DNA of 64,000 bases from Excoecaria cochinchinensis (GCA_947683425.1 CANTUQ010000050.1:12454501-12518500); one strand, 5' to 3'. Shown: positions 1 to 13,941, counted from the stretch's first letter. Numbers and translations: made by a program. The notes: generated by a model from the sequence alone, not told the origin.

Positions 1-57
1 GTGATAAGATGTAATCCCTCAGTGGGATTTCTATTAACATGGGAGGTAATTTTCTAG

Positions 58-2982
58 ATAAGGAGAGAGGATCAAGATGGTCAAAATGGTTTCTTTTTTT
101 ACCTGGAGCTATCACTTTTGGCCTTGGAACTTGGCAGATCTTCAGAAGGCAGGACAAAGTAACTATTTCTTCCTCCTTATTACCATTACAGCTTAATTGG
201 GTAGTTCGATGACCAATGGTTTGATGTTATGACCATTTATTTTAAATCTTGGTGGAAGTAAGTTGCATGCTTTTCTTTTGTTCTTTTTTCTTTTCCCTCT
301 ACTCTATTGGACTTCTCAAGATAAAAGCATTCACTCTTCAATGTTCCACTCTCTGTAAAGTTGCTAATTTTCAGCACATATTATCAAAATTGTGGAGTAA
401 CCATGTATTGGTGTATGTATGTTCCCTGTGCTAGATGTTTTGTCATGAAACTTTCAACGAAGTGTACTATAAAACTTCATTGTTGAGCAACTTGCGAAGA
501 GCCTTTTCGTTCCCTATGCTTGATTTGCTTGAACTAGGAAGTTCTAGTCTGAATGTTGTATATTCTTCTTGGCAAAATTAGACCATCTATCCCTTCGCAT
601 TCTTACTCTAGGATAAGATATCATATTGAAGTAGCAATGAGCTTGTCGACTCTGGGTTGGAAGTTCTTTTCTGTTTCACTGTGAATGGGAAAGTTTAAAA
701 TATAAATTTCTGAGTTATTGTTGCACAATTTCAGCCATACATGTTATTGCAACAAGGAGTAGGGTAAAAGTCTCGTGGTTGCAGGTCAACAAATTGGGAA
801 CAGAAACATTGTGAAAATAAACATTGATGGCCAAGAAATAGCAACGTTCCAATCCATGTACATGCTAGCTTTAAAATTGCGTTGTTAATATGATTTTACA
901 GTTTAGATTGTTCTTTAATTTTACCACTCTCTTTGGCTAACACAGAGCGGCTGAAACTTTTTGGGGGAAAGCAAATGCATTGATAACAAGAAAACTGCTA
1001 TCACTTAACTTTTAAATTAGCAGATCCGCTGTTCTCTTTTTTCATTTCTGTCTAATTGAGATATTTTGTTAACTATTTATCACACTCTAAAATTTCATAG
1101 GTCACAGTTTGTTGCGAGGCAAACATTCTACATTGAAGCCAAATGTTATTCTCATAGTTTCCATGATTTTTTTCATCTACCTTTGGATGCTATGCCTGAG
1201 ACTATCCCAATCATAACCACATACAAACAGCATAAATTCTGTTTATTTAGAGTCATAACTGTATCTCCAATCTACTTCTGTACAGTGCAGCATTTTTATT
1301 TTTCTTTGTTTACCAATAAGCTTTGATTTATTAGTACTAGAGGCATCTCAACTGTTGTGAAGTTGCAAGTTGGAAACCAGTTTGATTTCTGCATGCAAAA
1401 ATATTGGAACCTTAAATATATATTCTCACTGCAGATCAAAATGCTGGAGTATAGAGTGAAAAGATTGGCTATGGAACCCATGAAATTTAATGAAATATCC
1501 CCATCGAGTGAACAGTTGGACACTTTGGAGTTCAGGAGGGTTGCATGCAAAGGTGTTTTTGATGAGAAGAGGTCAGTCTATGTTGGTCCACGTTCTAGAA
1601 GCATTTCTGGAGTGACCGAAAACGGCTACTATGTCATTACACCCCTAATGCCAATCCCCAAGGACCCTGAAAGGTAAGCATGTTGTTTGCCACTGTTCCA
1701 ATGTGCCTTGGATAGATAGTGACAACAATTTAAGCCTCGAGCCTGAATAATTATTTCTCTGTTTCCCTCTAGGGCGTTTTGAATTTGATCAATTTGCCCA
1801 TATTCATATGTTCAAATACTAATGTTGATTTTATGCTTTGATCATAAGTAATTTGATCTCATTCCCTGCTAGTGTTTCTGACATAGAACATTAGCTGTAG
1901 ACAAAACTAACAAAAGAAGTTAAAAACAAATCAGAGGACAAATTTAGCAAGTTCTCTAATACTAATAACAATTAGATGAGCAAGATGGTTATGACAATCT
2001 TGATTTGGATATATGAATATGGATGGTAGTGGTATACTTCTTTTGTAGCTAACAAATGTTAGTCTTCTTTCAGCTTGCGGTCACCAATTCTGGTGAATAG
2101 GGGATGGGTCCCTCGTATTTGGAAGGATAGATCCTTAGAGATTTCACAAGACGATGAACAGCCTGCACCAGCTCAACCTGAACAAAGATCATGGTGGAAG
2201 TTTTGGTCCAAGAAGCCAAAAGTTGTTCAGGTGTCCTTTGTTTTCCTTAGTCCTGGTTTGTTGCAGAAACATTAACTTGGAATGCAAGATGTTTAATTTT
2301 GTACCATATACAGGATAAAGGCCCATCAGTCACTTCTGTAGAAGTTATTGGAGTTGTCCGAGGGAGCGAAAAGCCTAGCATTTTTGTTCCAGAAAATGAT
2401 CCAAGTTCCGGTCAGTGGTTCTATGTTGATGTCCCAACAATTGCCCGTGCTTGTGGACTTCCGGAGAATACCATCTACGTGGAAGACATCAACGAAAATG
2501 TTAGTTCAACATGCCCATACCCTCTCCCAAAGGATGCCAGTACCTTGATACGCAGTTCAGTCACGCCGCAAGATCATCTGAATTATACTTTCACATGGTA
2601 TGCAAATTCAATCTCTTGTTATCTATCTATATTGAGGACAGCATTCTTGTACTCCTTTCCTCTTAGGTATACTATTTGCTTTAAAAGTTGATCCTAGAGG
2701 ATGTTATACTTTTCAATAGCACCACATGTCAGACGAACCCTGGCAGCAATTCACATAGACTTGTTACTGAATCCTATTCATCAAGTTTTAACATTTTTTA
2801 ACTTCCAGAAAATATAGAACATTTGGCTAGCCATTGGCCAAGACAATATAAAAGACATGTTTCTGTGACATACTAAAATTTCTTTTGATGTTGGATGTGT
2901 TTTCAACAGGTATTCCTTGTCTGCTGCTGTTACATTTATGGCTTTCAAGAGATTGAGGCCGGTGCAAAGAAGGCGGAGATAG
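58..2982 (+). CDS. SURF1: SURF1-like cytochrome c oxidase assembly protein, 5' truncated by window
   Basis: Exons by eye: 58-158, 1435-1673, 2074-2230, 2314-2597, 2910-2982; all introns are GT-AG and the frame is open to TAG. About 283 residues are visible. The first visible exon holds transmembrane segment 1 (WFLFLPGAITFGLGTWQ) running into QIFRRQDKIKMLEYR, the family's N-terminal signature. Then come the YVGPRSRS and ILVNRGWVP blocks, and the last exon supplies transmembrane segment 2 (YSLSAAVTFMAF) and a basic tail. SURF1 proteins sit in the mitochondrial inner membrane and help assemble COX1 with heme a in complex IV. A W/K-rich insert (SWWKFWSKKPK) lies between the conserved blocks in exon 3. 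The start codon and mitochondrial presequence lie upstream of the window; bases 1-57 look like intron ending in TAG. Family assignment is firm; the exact first exon edge is less so. Confidence 0.92.
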
Positions 2983-3858
2983 CAAAGTCTATAAAGTACG
3001 TTTGCTGATCAGAAGCCAATTCCAAATTTCATCATAGTATTTCACAGAAGAGGCATTCAGCTGCTCAATAAGGTTGATCTTTCTTCATACATCATTCAAC
3101 TGAATGGAACTGATTTCTAAAGGTTTTTGAAATGGGAAATATTTTGTCATGCTGCTGACTGTCAATTATCAGAGAAGCTAACCTCTTTAAAGTTTTTGGT
3201 GAAAGCTGCTTTCAGCTTTTTGGGTTTACCTTTACATTGTGATTCCAGCAGGCATGAATAATACTCAATTTTGTAATATGTTGAATTCAGATTATGAACT
3301 CAGAAACAATGTAAGAATTACCCTTTTGTCAGCAAAACATAAATATAATTTCACTTTTATTGAATTTTGGCATTTTCTCAATACATTTTCCCGACTTTCA
3401 AAATTACTTGCTGCATGAATTTTTATTAGCGACAATAATGAGAAACTCATGAAGTAATATACCAGTTAATTTGCTTTTCAGCCAATCAAAATTTGCCATT
3501 ACAGACTCGCAGTGATGTTGGTTTATCTAATACAATCGTCATATTATTTATTCTCTAATATTTCCCAGAGAATAAAATCGAGCCAACCCTAACATTCATT
3601 TTCTTGTATGCCTTACTGTACAGTTTATACACGAGAGAATCTCTAACATTACAGAAAGAATACAAATTAAAGAATTAAAAGAAAGCTATAGAATTGCCAC
3701 AGTAGAGATACATGAAACATAAAAAATGAATTAAATACAAACAGAGAGACCAAAAACAGATGAAAGCCTACACCAAAAGAATGAAAAGAATAAGAAGCAA
3801 CTAAAAATACAATATTAGAAAAGAATAAGCAGCGACTAAAAATACAGTATTAGAAGGC
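2983..3858. other. Convergent 3' intergenic region
   Basis: SURF1 (+) and the LRR gene (-) converge here. The stretch must hold both 3' UTRs and is AT-rich, with several AATAAA-like words on both strands. No ORF with family resemblance was seen. A near-repeated A-rich phrase (AGAATAAG-AGCRACTAAAAATAC) occurs twice at about 3789-3850. Confidence 0.6.
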
Positions 3859-6800
3859 TCATGATGCCCGTTTTACGGGCAAAGGGGCAGTCGTAAGATC
3901 TGCATGAATCGCCTTCAACAACGCCACAAAATTAAATAGACTCTCTTCTGAAAACCACTTGAGATTCCATGTCAGAGAGCTAGGAGCTGAATTTTTCTTG
4001 TGAATTGTTGCAACCTCTTTCTGAGCTTTGGATGAGAGGCATAACTTTGTCCCAGCTCGTTCAAGAACTATAGTCACATACAGACTCTCTCCACTCTCAA
4101 TTACCTGAGAATCAAATTGCGTGCTTTAATGAGCACTTTCTTTCCTTTCTTCCATAAGGTGAACTAAACTAAACAAAATCTTCCAACCATCAAAGGATTT
4201 CAGCTAGGGGTGTTCAAAAATGGTGTAACCCATCCAATCCGTCTAACCCAATCCGTCTAACCCATTTTTTCATCATTTTAATGGATTATTATAACCCATA
4301 TAACCCATTTTAAAATTTAAAAAATATTTATATGGGTTATGGGTTATTATATAACCCAACCAACTAAACCATCTAAATGTTGACTCCAATTATTATTTAT
4401 ATCAAAATATAATACAAATTTATATCAAAATATTTAACATATTTAAACTTGTATACTTATCATATAATGTTCCAAAATTTCTGTTTTCATAAATAGTACT
4501 TTTCGAGTCGTGAATAGTGACACCACAGCGAACAATACCACCTAATATCGAAAAATATTTTATTCGACCATTGAAAAATACAATTCATGAAAAATCAGAG
4601 ATAATTTGAGATGAATTTGAGTTTAAATAGACTTTCAAAAGTCAAAAATAAAAATAAGACGCGGTTTGATTTAAATAGACATGATATTTAGATAATGCTA
4701 GCATATGGCAAAATATATTATATCTAATTCTCCATTCGATGAACAGTAAACTCTGAGAGTTTTAATTTATTGGCATTATATGACGTAATAGAATCCCACA
4801 AACTAAAATTATTTTAATTATTATGTCGTAACTAACATGTAATCCCTGTAAGTATATTCTGTCAGGTGCTACTACCTACTAGTATGTATCATATATACAT
4901 TAATTTGTAATCACATATGTACATTATTATTATTAACAATAAGTAAAAAAATGTCATTATTATTTATTTTAGAGCACAAATACGTAATGAAAAATTATTA
5001 TAAAAATATCCTCATAAATAACTTTTATAACTCTGAATTAATTGCATTAAAATGATGCTTATTAAATACAAATTATATATTTTTTTCAATTTTATCTATT
5101 AAGAATTTTTTTTATAAACTTAACAAAATAAACACTGATATAATATATTTTGCAATATGCTAGCATTATCTAAACATCATTTTGACCCGAAAATTTTTGT
5201 GCACCCTAGAAAATATTTTGCGACATTTATGGATATATTTTATTAGAAATAAGAGAAAAATTATTGGGCCTAATAAATATTAAGTATAAAGCCTATTAGT
5301 ATAACTAACTAATATTATATAACTATTTGACAAAACTTTCATCGATAGCCTTTCGAATTCTGGCATGGCAGTTCATTAGCAGTTCTCCTTCCAAATATAC
5401 CACACTATTCTTTGAAATTAATTTTTTTCATTTTTTTTTACCACGCTATTCTTCGGAATTATTTTTTTTTATTTTTTTTAAAAAAATGAAATATGCATGT
5501 GTTATTTAAAAAAATATTTACAATAATGAAATTAATGTTTTATACTTAAAAAATATAAATATAGATAATATAAAATTTATATGTTAGAAAATTAACATAA
5601 CCCATGTAACCCAATCATAAACCAACCAACCCAATATAAAGAATTTAAGTTATAACCCAGTTGAATTAGGTTGGGTTCAACCCATTTAAAATTTTATATG
5701 GGTTGGATGGAAAACCGATCGTAACCCATCCAACCCATTTTTGAACACCCCTAATTTCAGCAATGAATCAATGGAAGTTAGCTAGGCTCCACTAATTTGG
5801 GTACATAGCTGTGCATAATGAAATGTGAATGAATTAAATAACAAAGAAAGGATTAAAAGAGAAGTTACCAGCTGAGAAATTTCACTAATGGAGCAACACT
5901 CTTCAAGGGAATAGTATGGGGAGGAAGAAGCATCAATTGAACGAGTGCTGAACTGCCTAAGATCTTCAACACAAAGAAGCACATGCTCTCCAATTACAAA
6001 TAGTGATCTAGGAAGCCACGATCCCTCTGTTCAATCCAGGAAAATTTTGAGCCAAGCCATACGTTAAACATACAAGGTAGGAAGGATCAAAAAAATAAGT
6101 ATTGAATTTTCCAAAACAGTTGCAAGAATGCTGGTTGTTGTGCAATATAACAGGTCAGGTTTCCACTCAACACAAGCAGGCACAATTCAATAACCCTGGC
6201 ATGGCATGCCCAAAATAGTACATAATGGTAATATTCTTCTATCCTCTCTTTAATGGGCAATGGTAATGGGTACCATTTTTAAATACACTGGGAATAGGTC
6301 GCGTTAAACCCAAAACTACAAACCAGAAATTCAGCAGCCATCTGGCAAGATGAAGCTTGAATAGTTAAAGAACCCCCTAAACAAAAAAATATATTCCTGA
6401 TACCAAAACCAGCTTTGAGCTAATTTGAATTCCAAAATGCATAAATATTCGGTATGCTGCACTGCACCAATTCCTCGTAGGTCTACAACAAGCTCAGGTT
6501 CCTTTTATTGAACTTAGAAACTGAACTAATGCAAGTAGCTGAGAATGTACCTTTGTGTTTTTTACAATAAAGCACCATAGCATACTGGAATATGCTAATT
6601 TTTGAACCTCCACAGATTTGCTTCTCAAACAATTTGACCTGAACCTGCTCCAAACTGCCATATAAATTTACAAAATCCCAATCTATTACATGCGGTGAAT
6701 ATAGAACACACATTGAACTGTAAGCAAAATCAAATAGCTGTGTACAAGGAATATGCATTAAAGTTCAAGTCATATTTTAAGGGTATAAGATAGATCACCT

Positions 6801-9800
6801 TCTTAATAAACATTTATCATTTCCTGTGCAAGGACCAAAAACTTGTAGTATGTAAAGTAATTGCCTTGATATCTCAGTGCTCCTAGTTAGAAACAGGTAG
6901 GTTGCTCCCCTCTCAATGTACACCCTAGCCATCAATAGTTCAAGAAGGACCATTTTTAGGAAAATGATCATTACAACAATTGCCAACAGTATCAGAAATC
7001 ACCTACCTCACAACCTGAAGTCCTATGCCAACCAACACTTCTTTAACATCTTCAACTCTGTGCCACCCCAGTAAGCTTAAAATATTCCCTGCAATACATC
7101 ATAGGAGTAAACTTCCTAACTTAAGAAGCTGCACAACCAGGACAAACAAATGTTCACATAATTAACAGTCAGAAGAGATGACAAATGAGAAGTAGGTGTG
7201 CTCAAATGACTTCCTAACTAACCTGACCCATCAAATGCCACGCCAATTAATAGTACATACAACTTGTTTGCATTGCTGATTAACAAAGCTACTTCTCTGC
7301 AGCAATAGAATAGGAACTCATAAAATAGAAATGCAGACAAATGATAAATATCACAAACTTAAATAGATTTGGTTTGCATGAGCAAATAAAGCAAACGAAA
7401 CCAAACCATAACACCAAAAACAGAAAACTGCACACAAGTAACCATTGAAGATCATTGTCATATCATAAGAGAGTTTTCAAGACACATCGGTAAGGTAAGT
7501 TTGGATATTTAAGAAAAGCTGAAACTCAGTTCTTACAATTCAATAATAAGTAATTGGCAAAGTTGATTCTAAATGAATTTAAGGGAAACAGCACAACTCT
7601 TTATGACAGTGATATAGCTTCTAACTTTTTGGTGCTTAGAAGGGGGGAAAAAGAAAAGAAAAGAAAAGAAAAGCATTCCTACTATATCCATTTCCAATGC
7701 TAAAAAAATGTTTACCTTTCTCTGTACAAGGATTCTGGCTCGAGTATACAATCACAATACATATAATGTTTACAGGCCTCTCCAATTCTGGAATCGGCAA
7801 CATTCGCATTAAAATACTTCTCAATAAAATCATCTGAGAATCTACCAACATTTGAGATTTCTAAAGCTTTAATTGCATTTTCATGCAACTGTTTCTTATC
7901 AATAAAGTCCTGATGATTGACCCTCTCCACAATTTGCTTCCCTTGATCACCAGCTTCACCATTTGGCCTTGCTGATGTCCCTGTCTTGTCAACCCCATCA
8001 TCAGATAGTGAAACAACTCTCTTTTTTGGTTTCCTGTTACCTTTTGTTTTCTCCAGCAAATCTGCCTTTTGGTCAACAGAATGAGCAGCCTCACCAGCAC
8101 AAGAAACAACAGGAGTATCATGATTGTTTGTATTTAAATCATTCGTTCTGAAACAGGTTTGTTTAGCATGTAAATCAAGCAAAAATCTTTGGTTTTCAGT
8201 AACATGATGAATCCCATGTTTAGGTTCATAATTCTTATCATTGATGAAATTTGAATATGAGTGTTCTCCAACAATCAAATTCAAGTATCTTTCATTCCGT
8301 GACTGATCATCAGGTGTTACATCATATTCATGCAAATCATCTTCACTAGAACTAGAGTCACTATCTGATGAAGCAACTGAATAGGACTCTGCAGATAGCT
8401 GCAAAAATTCTTTCACCAAATTTTGTCGACGATGCAAGATGTCCTCTTGATAATGAGGAGGGGACACAGGGTAAGCAGAGGAGGAATAAGACTCTGTTGT
8501 ATCATCTATGGCTGTCAATGGTAATAAGTCCCCATTTTCAATCACCCTATGGTCTCCTTGGAAGGATAATCCTTGTGAATAAGATTTTTCATAATTCTGT
8601 TTTGCTCTCTCCGTGCCCAAAGGTGGCATACCTACAACAGAAGCATCAGATTCAAGGAAATTTGGCCCACTGTCATCTCCTGAAGCATGAAGATAATGCA
8701 ATGAGAATCTTGAACTTTTTCCATAATGCTTCTGGTCCGTCTTGTTTTTCAAATGATTTTCCTTCACATGATGCAGCATAGCCCCTTTGTATGTACCATC
8801 ATCTGCAGAGCTATTAGATTCATGATCCATCCACTCCTTAAATTCCCGCAGCCACAGTATAGAATCTTCTTTCTTCATCAATTCAACTCTGTTAATCAAA
8901 TCAACTATTTCAGCTTCATCCTCAGATATGGCATTTTCCTCTTTGCTTTGAATATCATTATCGCATGACAGTGACTCCTGATCCGAAGAGAAGTATGTGC
9001 TCTCCTCTTCACTTTCAATTGGAGCAAGACGAGATACCTTTTTCTGCATGGGGGAATGTCACTACTGTTCATATCAATCAATATAAAGCAGAAATACAAA
9101 CACAATATTGCACATTAAAATTAATCCCATTGTAGTTCTCAGTATGCTTATTCACCGAGTAAAAACTTCCCATGCACGTTATTCAATGAATGAGCATTAT
9201 AATACACATGTATGTTGCCAGCATTATATACTTCCATACAAGCTATGTCATTAAGAGTAAAAGTAAGGAACAAAGGTAACTTCCCAAAAAGCCTGAACTC
9301 CAATTAAATTTGCCTACCCTTTTCTTTATTATACTACCCTCTCCTTCAGCTTCATCTTTTGCAGGAGAGTAAAAACCATAGCTGGAAGGCCGCTTCTGCC
9401 TGCTAGCAATTATGATTTGCCTCTTCCAGAACTCTCTTCTGCTGATTTCTTTGTCATCCAACTTCAACTACTTGGTCATGAAACAGGAGACGGTAGAGAT
9501 AGTTGAAAGATTATTAGGACAGATGAATTGGAAGGGAAAAAAAAGTAGAGTGGTGCAATGTGTTATGCAGATCTAATAGTGGTCAATAATAATAGCAACT
9601 TTTACAGTAGACTCCTGGAAGCTCAAACAAACTATTAAAAGAGGCTATGACTTACTTTATCTGGATGAACTAGAAAGCTGAATACTTGTGCTCGATACCA
9701 TCTAGCAGAACACAATGGATTTCCCTCCAACCACAAGTTCTGGAGAGATGGGAGGCTTGCAAGGAACTCCAGCTCTGAAAAGTTCGAAATAATATTGTAG

Positions 9801-12419
9801 GAAACATCAAGCCCCTCCAGGGACTTCAAATTCTCAAGCCCGTGTAATGTAGTTAGAGCATTGTACCTCAAAACAAGCTTAACAATATGACAGGAGACCT
9901 GCATAGACCAATAACACTGGGATAAAACTAATGCTAAATAGAAATTGATAACTGAATAAAACATTTTAGATTCAAACCAACAAGCAAAAATAATTAAAGA
10001 ATAAACAAATGGAGGAGGAGAAGGTGGAAGAAGAAGAAGAAGCTAGCCCCTATGCCATTAAAATCAAACAGCATTGCTTGCTTGTTCAACAAGTCCTCAA
10101 AAATTTGGTGAGCCCCCTACGTATTCACCACTTATTAACACATCATGCCACTCCATGCAGGAGGATCACATCAAACAACACATCACTACTTGCGTAACAA
10201 AATTATGGGACACTGATACCACTTATTAGCATGCCATAACAAGTCTTGTAAGCTTAGCAGGACAGAAGGAACGAAGATTGACGTCCATGTCAAAACCACC
10301 TTCAACACAGAAACTCAACCCTTTGTCTAACTTCCATGCATACTTATGATGCAACTTTCCCTGTATAGTTCAATTTATTGCACATATAAAACTGAGAACC
10401 AACTTGAACTGTATTTGTCATTGAAAATTGAAATTAAAGCTTAAACCAATGACTCCTGATATAATGTAATGAGGTCCTAACAAAAGTAAAATGTTGTTGA
10501 AAAGCATCACTCTTTCTCCTATGCAATCTTCAAGATTGGATATGATCATAGAACAGAGAATCTTTGTGATTATGTATCATACAGATTGAAGCACCAAAAC
10601 AATTTTATGGTAAAAAAACCCATTTTTTTCTACTAGAATGTTAATACTCACTGAAAGCAATTACAATTTTATAAGTCTAGTATGAAGGTCATCATGGCAG
10701 CAATATCATTTATCACACAACAGATTACTAACCTACTTACTTTGATAAATTGAGCATGATTTCAGGATTAGGTCCGCGGTGTAAAAAGATAATGATCAAA
10801 ATAGCAGCCTTCTTACAAGGAGAAAAAGAAAAGGCTTCAATATTTAGAACTGCCATTCTTCTCTGTGGCAGATATCCATACAATCTACTTAGCATAATGA
10901 AATAAATTTTCAAGATTGGGATTAGAAATTTAGCATGCAAATCCTACATCAAAGCATTTAACACCTAAAGAATATGGTCATAGAAAACAATGTAGCAACT
11001 AAAACAGCTGCAACCATGAAACAAATCAGATAAATGCAAAATGAAAATGTACTTTGCATCAAACAAACGAGTAAGAGATTTCAAAGCATGCAAATCAAAC
11101 AGGTAATCCACTAGGGTAAATATGGGTTTATGACTCGTACCTCACTAAACGGTTCAATTGTTCTCAAATTATTGAACCCAAGATCCAGGTGCTTCAATTT
11201 GATGCACTTCCGCAGATTATCCACCTTCGAAAACTTATTTCTACTTAAATCCAGAGTTTCTACAGCTGGGAGAAGTTGCAAGGACTCATCCATCAGAACC
11301 AAATGATTGCGTGCACATGATACAAATGACAGCCGGTTCCATTGGGGCGAGTGCTTTATCTCAGCAATTCTACTTGCAAACACATGACGTAAAGCATCCT
11401 AAATTTTTAAAAACACAGAAAGGAAAAAGAAAAGAAACATGTCAAACATTATATTGCTATCGATTACAACAATCAACATTCATATTTGAAAACAACAAAA
11501 ACAAAATGCACAATAAAAGAAAAAAAATGAAAACAGGTTAGAAAAGAGGGCAATAAATAACCACCATAAAAAGAATTTGTTCTCAATAATACAACATTTC
11601 ACGAGTTGTGATCGTGACAATTGTGGCCTGGAATCCCTAATCAAAAAACTATCACAACTATGATGGAAACTCTTAGTACCAAAGCACAACATGATCAAGC
11701 AATGGACTTAACAAAGAAATAATAATTTATTTTTGCTTTAATAGAACCACACTTCTCAACACAGAAAAGAAAAAATAATTGACTTTTTCCCTCCCCCCTA
11801 TCATTAGAATCTATTTGGATTTATCCCAATAATCGCATAAGAAACAACTTAAAGCAAATAATCCAATGTTTCATTACCTCGCATTTCGAAGGAAAAATAA
11901 AACACAGAAAGTAATCAGAAGCAAAAATTAGTTAGCAAAGATAGAAAAAAGGAAAAGGCAAAGAAAATAAGAACTCACAGTAGAATTGTGGCAAATGATC
12001 TTCTCCAAAGTATGTCTCAATTCGAGCAGACCTCTAGCAGCGGAAGTAGACAAATCACAACCTCTAAGTTCCAACACTTTCAATCTTCCAAACGGCAACA
12101 AAGAAAGCGGAGTAGGATCACGAGCAGGCGGAGGCAAAACTGAAACAACCTTAAGCGACGTCAACAATCTAAGAATCCGACGGAGCTGTTCAAGAGCACG
12201 GTGGTCACCGAGGTCAGAAACGTAAGCGCGAAGATAATCAATAGGAGCACCAGAGAGAAGATTTTCAAGCTCGTGAAGCGCTTCGAGTCTAGATTGAACA
12301 TAGTGAAGCCCAGCGGGGTTAAGCTTGAGAATTAACGAGCCATCAATTAAAAGACCGGCTTGGTGTTCGACGAATTTGACTAGCTTATCTAGGTAGCGAT
12401 CGCCGGTTACAATCGCCAT
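3859..12419 (-). CDS. LRR protein, STK11-interacting-protein-like (1069 aa, 11 exons)
   Basis: Exons on the minus strand: 12419-11979, 11398-11141, 9898-9656, 9467-9318, 9043-7716, 7296-7223, 7088-7007, 6924-6799, 6654-6551, 6026-5869, 4104-3859. They sum to 3210 nt, all with GT-AG borders and one continuous frame. Residues 1-147 form a conserved N-terminal helical region (MAIVTGDRYLDKLVKFVE...). Residues about 148-314 hold SDS22-type LRRs (VETLDLSRNKFSKVDNL, LKHLDLGFNNL, LEGLDVSYNIISN, LQNLWLEGNPLC). Exon 5 (about residues 365-807) is long, acidic and serine-rich (SSDSDSSSSEDD), so probably disordered. The C-terminal 260 residues are again well conserved (LYVLLIGVAFDGSG, LFEKQICGGSKISIFQY, LKWFSEESLF). 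Animal STK11IP (LIP1) has a similar LRR plus C-terminal folded region; plant copies are often labelled outer-arm dynein light chain-like. Molecular role is not known to me. A hAT element sits in the last intron. The ATG at 12419 follows a GA-rich leader. Confidence 0.88.
4197..4204. repeat. Target-site duplication, left copy (first hAT)
   Basis: ATTTCAGC immediately before the left inverted repeat; the identical copy is at 5754-5761. Confidence 0.93.
4205..5753. mobile_element. Non-autonomous hAT transposon in intron 10 of the LRR gene
   Basis: Terminal inverted repeats are perfect over 19 bp: TAGGGGTGTTCAAAAATGG at 4205 and its complement ending at 5753. An exact 8-bp target duplication ATTTCAGC flanks it (4197-4204 and 5754-5761). 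Length 1549 bp. An 8-bp duplication with such ends is diagnostic of the hAT superfamily. Subterminal DNA is full of the short word AACCCAT/ATGGGTT in both orientations, typical of hAT transposase-binding repeats. No ORF resembling a transposase is present, so it would need a transposase from elsewhere. It lies within the intron between exons 5869 and 4104 and does not touch splice sites. Confidence 0.93.
5754..5761. repeat. Target-site duplication, right copy (first hAT)
   Basis: ATTTCAGC immediately after the right inverted repeat, identical to 4197-4204. Confidence 0.93.
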
Positions 12420-12560
12420 GAACGAAGGGAAAATTAAGAGAGAGAGAAGTGAAAGAGGGGGAATTTAGAGAGAGAAAGGAGGTTTAGGTGGGATAGGGGA
12501 GAAGAAAGAAACGGCCATGGCTGTGTTCAATTCAAGGAAGAAAGAGAGAAAGAAGAAGAA
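12420..12560 (-). promoter_or_regulatory. GA/CT-rich 5' leader of the LRR gene
   Basis: On the coding strand the 140 bases before the ATG at 12419 are a CT-rich tract (plus strand: repeated GAGAGA and GAAGAA). Such Y-patch/CT-rich leaders are common around plant transcription starts. The exact start site cannot be placed. Confidence 0.45.
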
Positions 12561-12599
12561 GAGAGAGACATTTTTGTTACGATTTAGAAGTATGAATCA

Positions 12600-13930
12600 T
12601 CAATTTCGGGTGCAATGATTGGATTTTGGTTTGGTATCTGCTTTTTTTTTTTTTTTGAAAAAAAATAAGGTTTGGTATCTGCTTAATTTTTCTTTTAATA
12701 AAAAATAAATTAAAATTATTATTTTTTTAATTTAATTAGGAATAAAACTATTTGTTTAATTCTAAATTATGCTCCATAATTTTAAATTTTTAGTCCATTT
12801 TTATTTTAATTTATTCGCTGTAATTTATTTATTTTACATTATTATCAATCTTATTTAATTTTATTTTATTAATTATAATTTATATTTTTATACTATATTA
12901 TTTTTATTATTTCAAGAATACTTAATATTTTTCTTAATAAAAAATGTTATAAATAAAAAAGTTAAAATTTTATCTCTTAATAATAATAACTACAATTTCT
13001 TAATATATATAAAAAAAATGATTAAAATTATGAAACGAATTGAGTATTTAATATTTTCTTGTATTAGATATCTTTCTTAGTAGTTTTATCATTTTATTTT
13101 TCTTAAAATTATTTTAATTCTTAGTGAATACCAATAAATGTTATATATAATATTTATTTAATTTTAATAAATTGAAGTCAAAGTAAAAAAGTTTTAAAAA
13201 ATCAATCAATCTCAAACATGATAAAAAGGAATTAAAAAAATTATAATTCAAAATTTTGAAAATAAGTTTGTCATTTAATTGTTTGTATTGTAATTATTTA
13301 AAAAATATATTTGATTACTACAATTTAACATTTTTATATTATTTTTTAATTTTTTATTGTGTTATGTTCGATAAATAAACTTTTCTTTGAGGTTACATTA
13401 TATTCAATTTCAATAAATTAAATAAAGTTTCATAAAAAAAGTAAATTAAATGAAATAATAATATTATTGATAATTGAAATATAATAATAGAATATTTTTA
13501 ATTCAGCTTATTATTGTTAAAAATTCGTTTATAATAGTTAGATATTATATTCATTCATTATAAATTATTGGATAGATTTCGAATTTTAGAAAAAAAAAAA
13601 CCTAATAAAAACAATTTAAAGAAAATAAAGTGAGGGGATTTAAGGAAGAAAACGTTACAATCAAGGGACTTAAAACAATATTTTAATTGATTATAATTGG
13701 AGTTAAAGACCATTGAGAAAAGACACCTGGCCAACATGCAATGTCCAAAAGTAATTAAAGAGAAGGAAACAGTGGGATCCAATGAACACGTTTTCAGGTA
13801 GTGAAGTGGCAGGATTAACTTCTCTATGAAGGATCCAATCTTCTTCTTCACCTATTTAATAGTAATCTTTTTTTTTATTGACCAAAACACAAGTGAATGT
13901 TATTATTTTGGATTTTGCCTTGGACTTATT
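12600..13930. other. AT-rich intergenic DNA, no gene seen
   Basis: Very A/T-rich with long homopolymer runs. No coding frame with family resemblance and no transposon ends were recognised until the hAT element starting at 13942. Confidence 0.6.
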
Positions 13931-13933
13931 GTA

Positions 13934-13941
13934 ATCAATAC
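13934..13941. repeat. Target-site duplication, left copy (second hAT)
   Basis: ATCAATAC directly before the left terminus, matching 15747-15754 exactly. Confidence 0.88.

Noticed and set aside
7712..9049. Long 445-aa minus-strand ORF as an independent gene starting at 9049
   Set aside because: It is exon 5 of the LRR gene. The methionine at 9049 lies in intron sequence two codons before the acceptor; frame and splice sites join it to both neighbours.
10009..10197. 62-aa plus-strand ORF within the LRR gene
   Set aside because: Lies in an intron of the minus-strand gene; begins with a GAA repeat and has no relatives I recognise.
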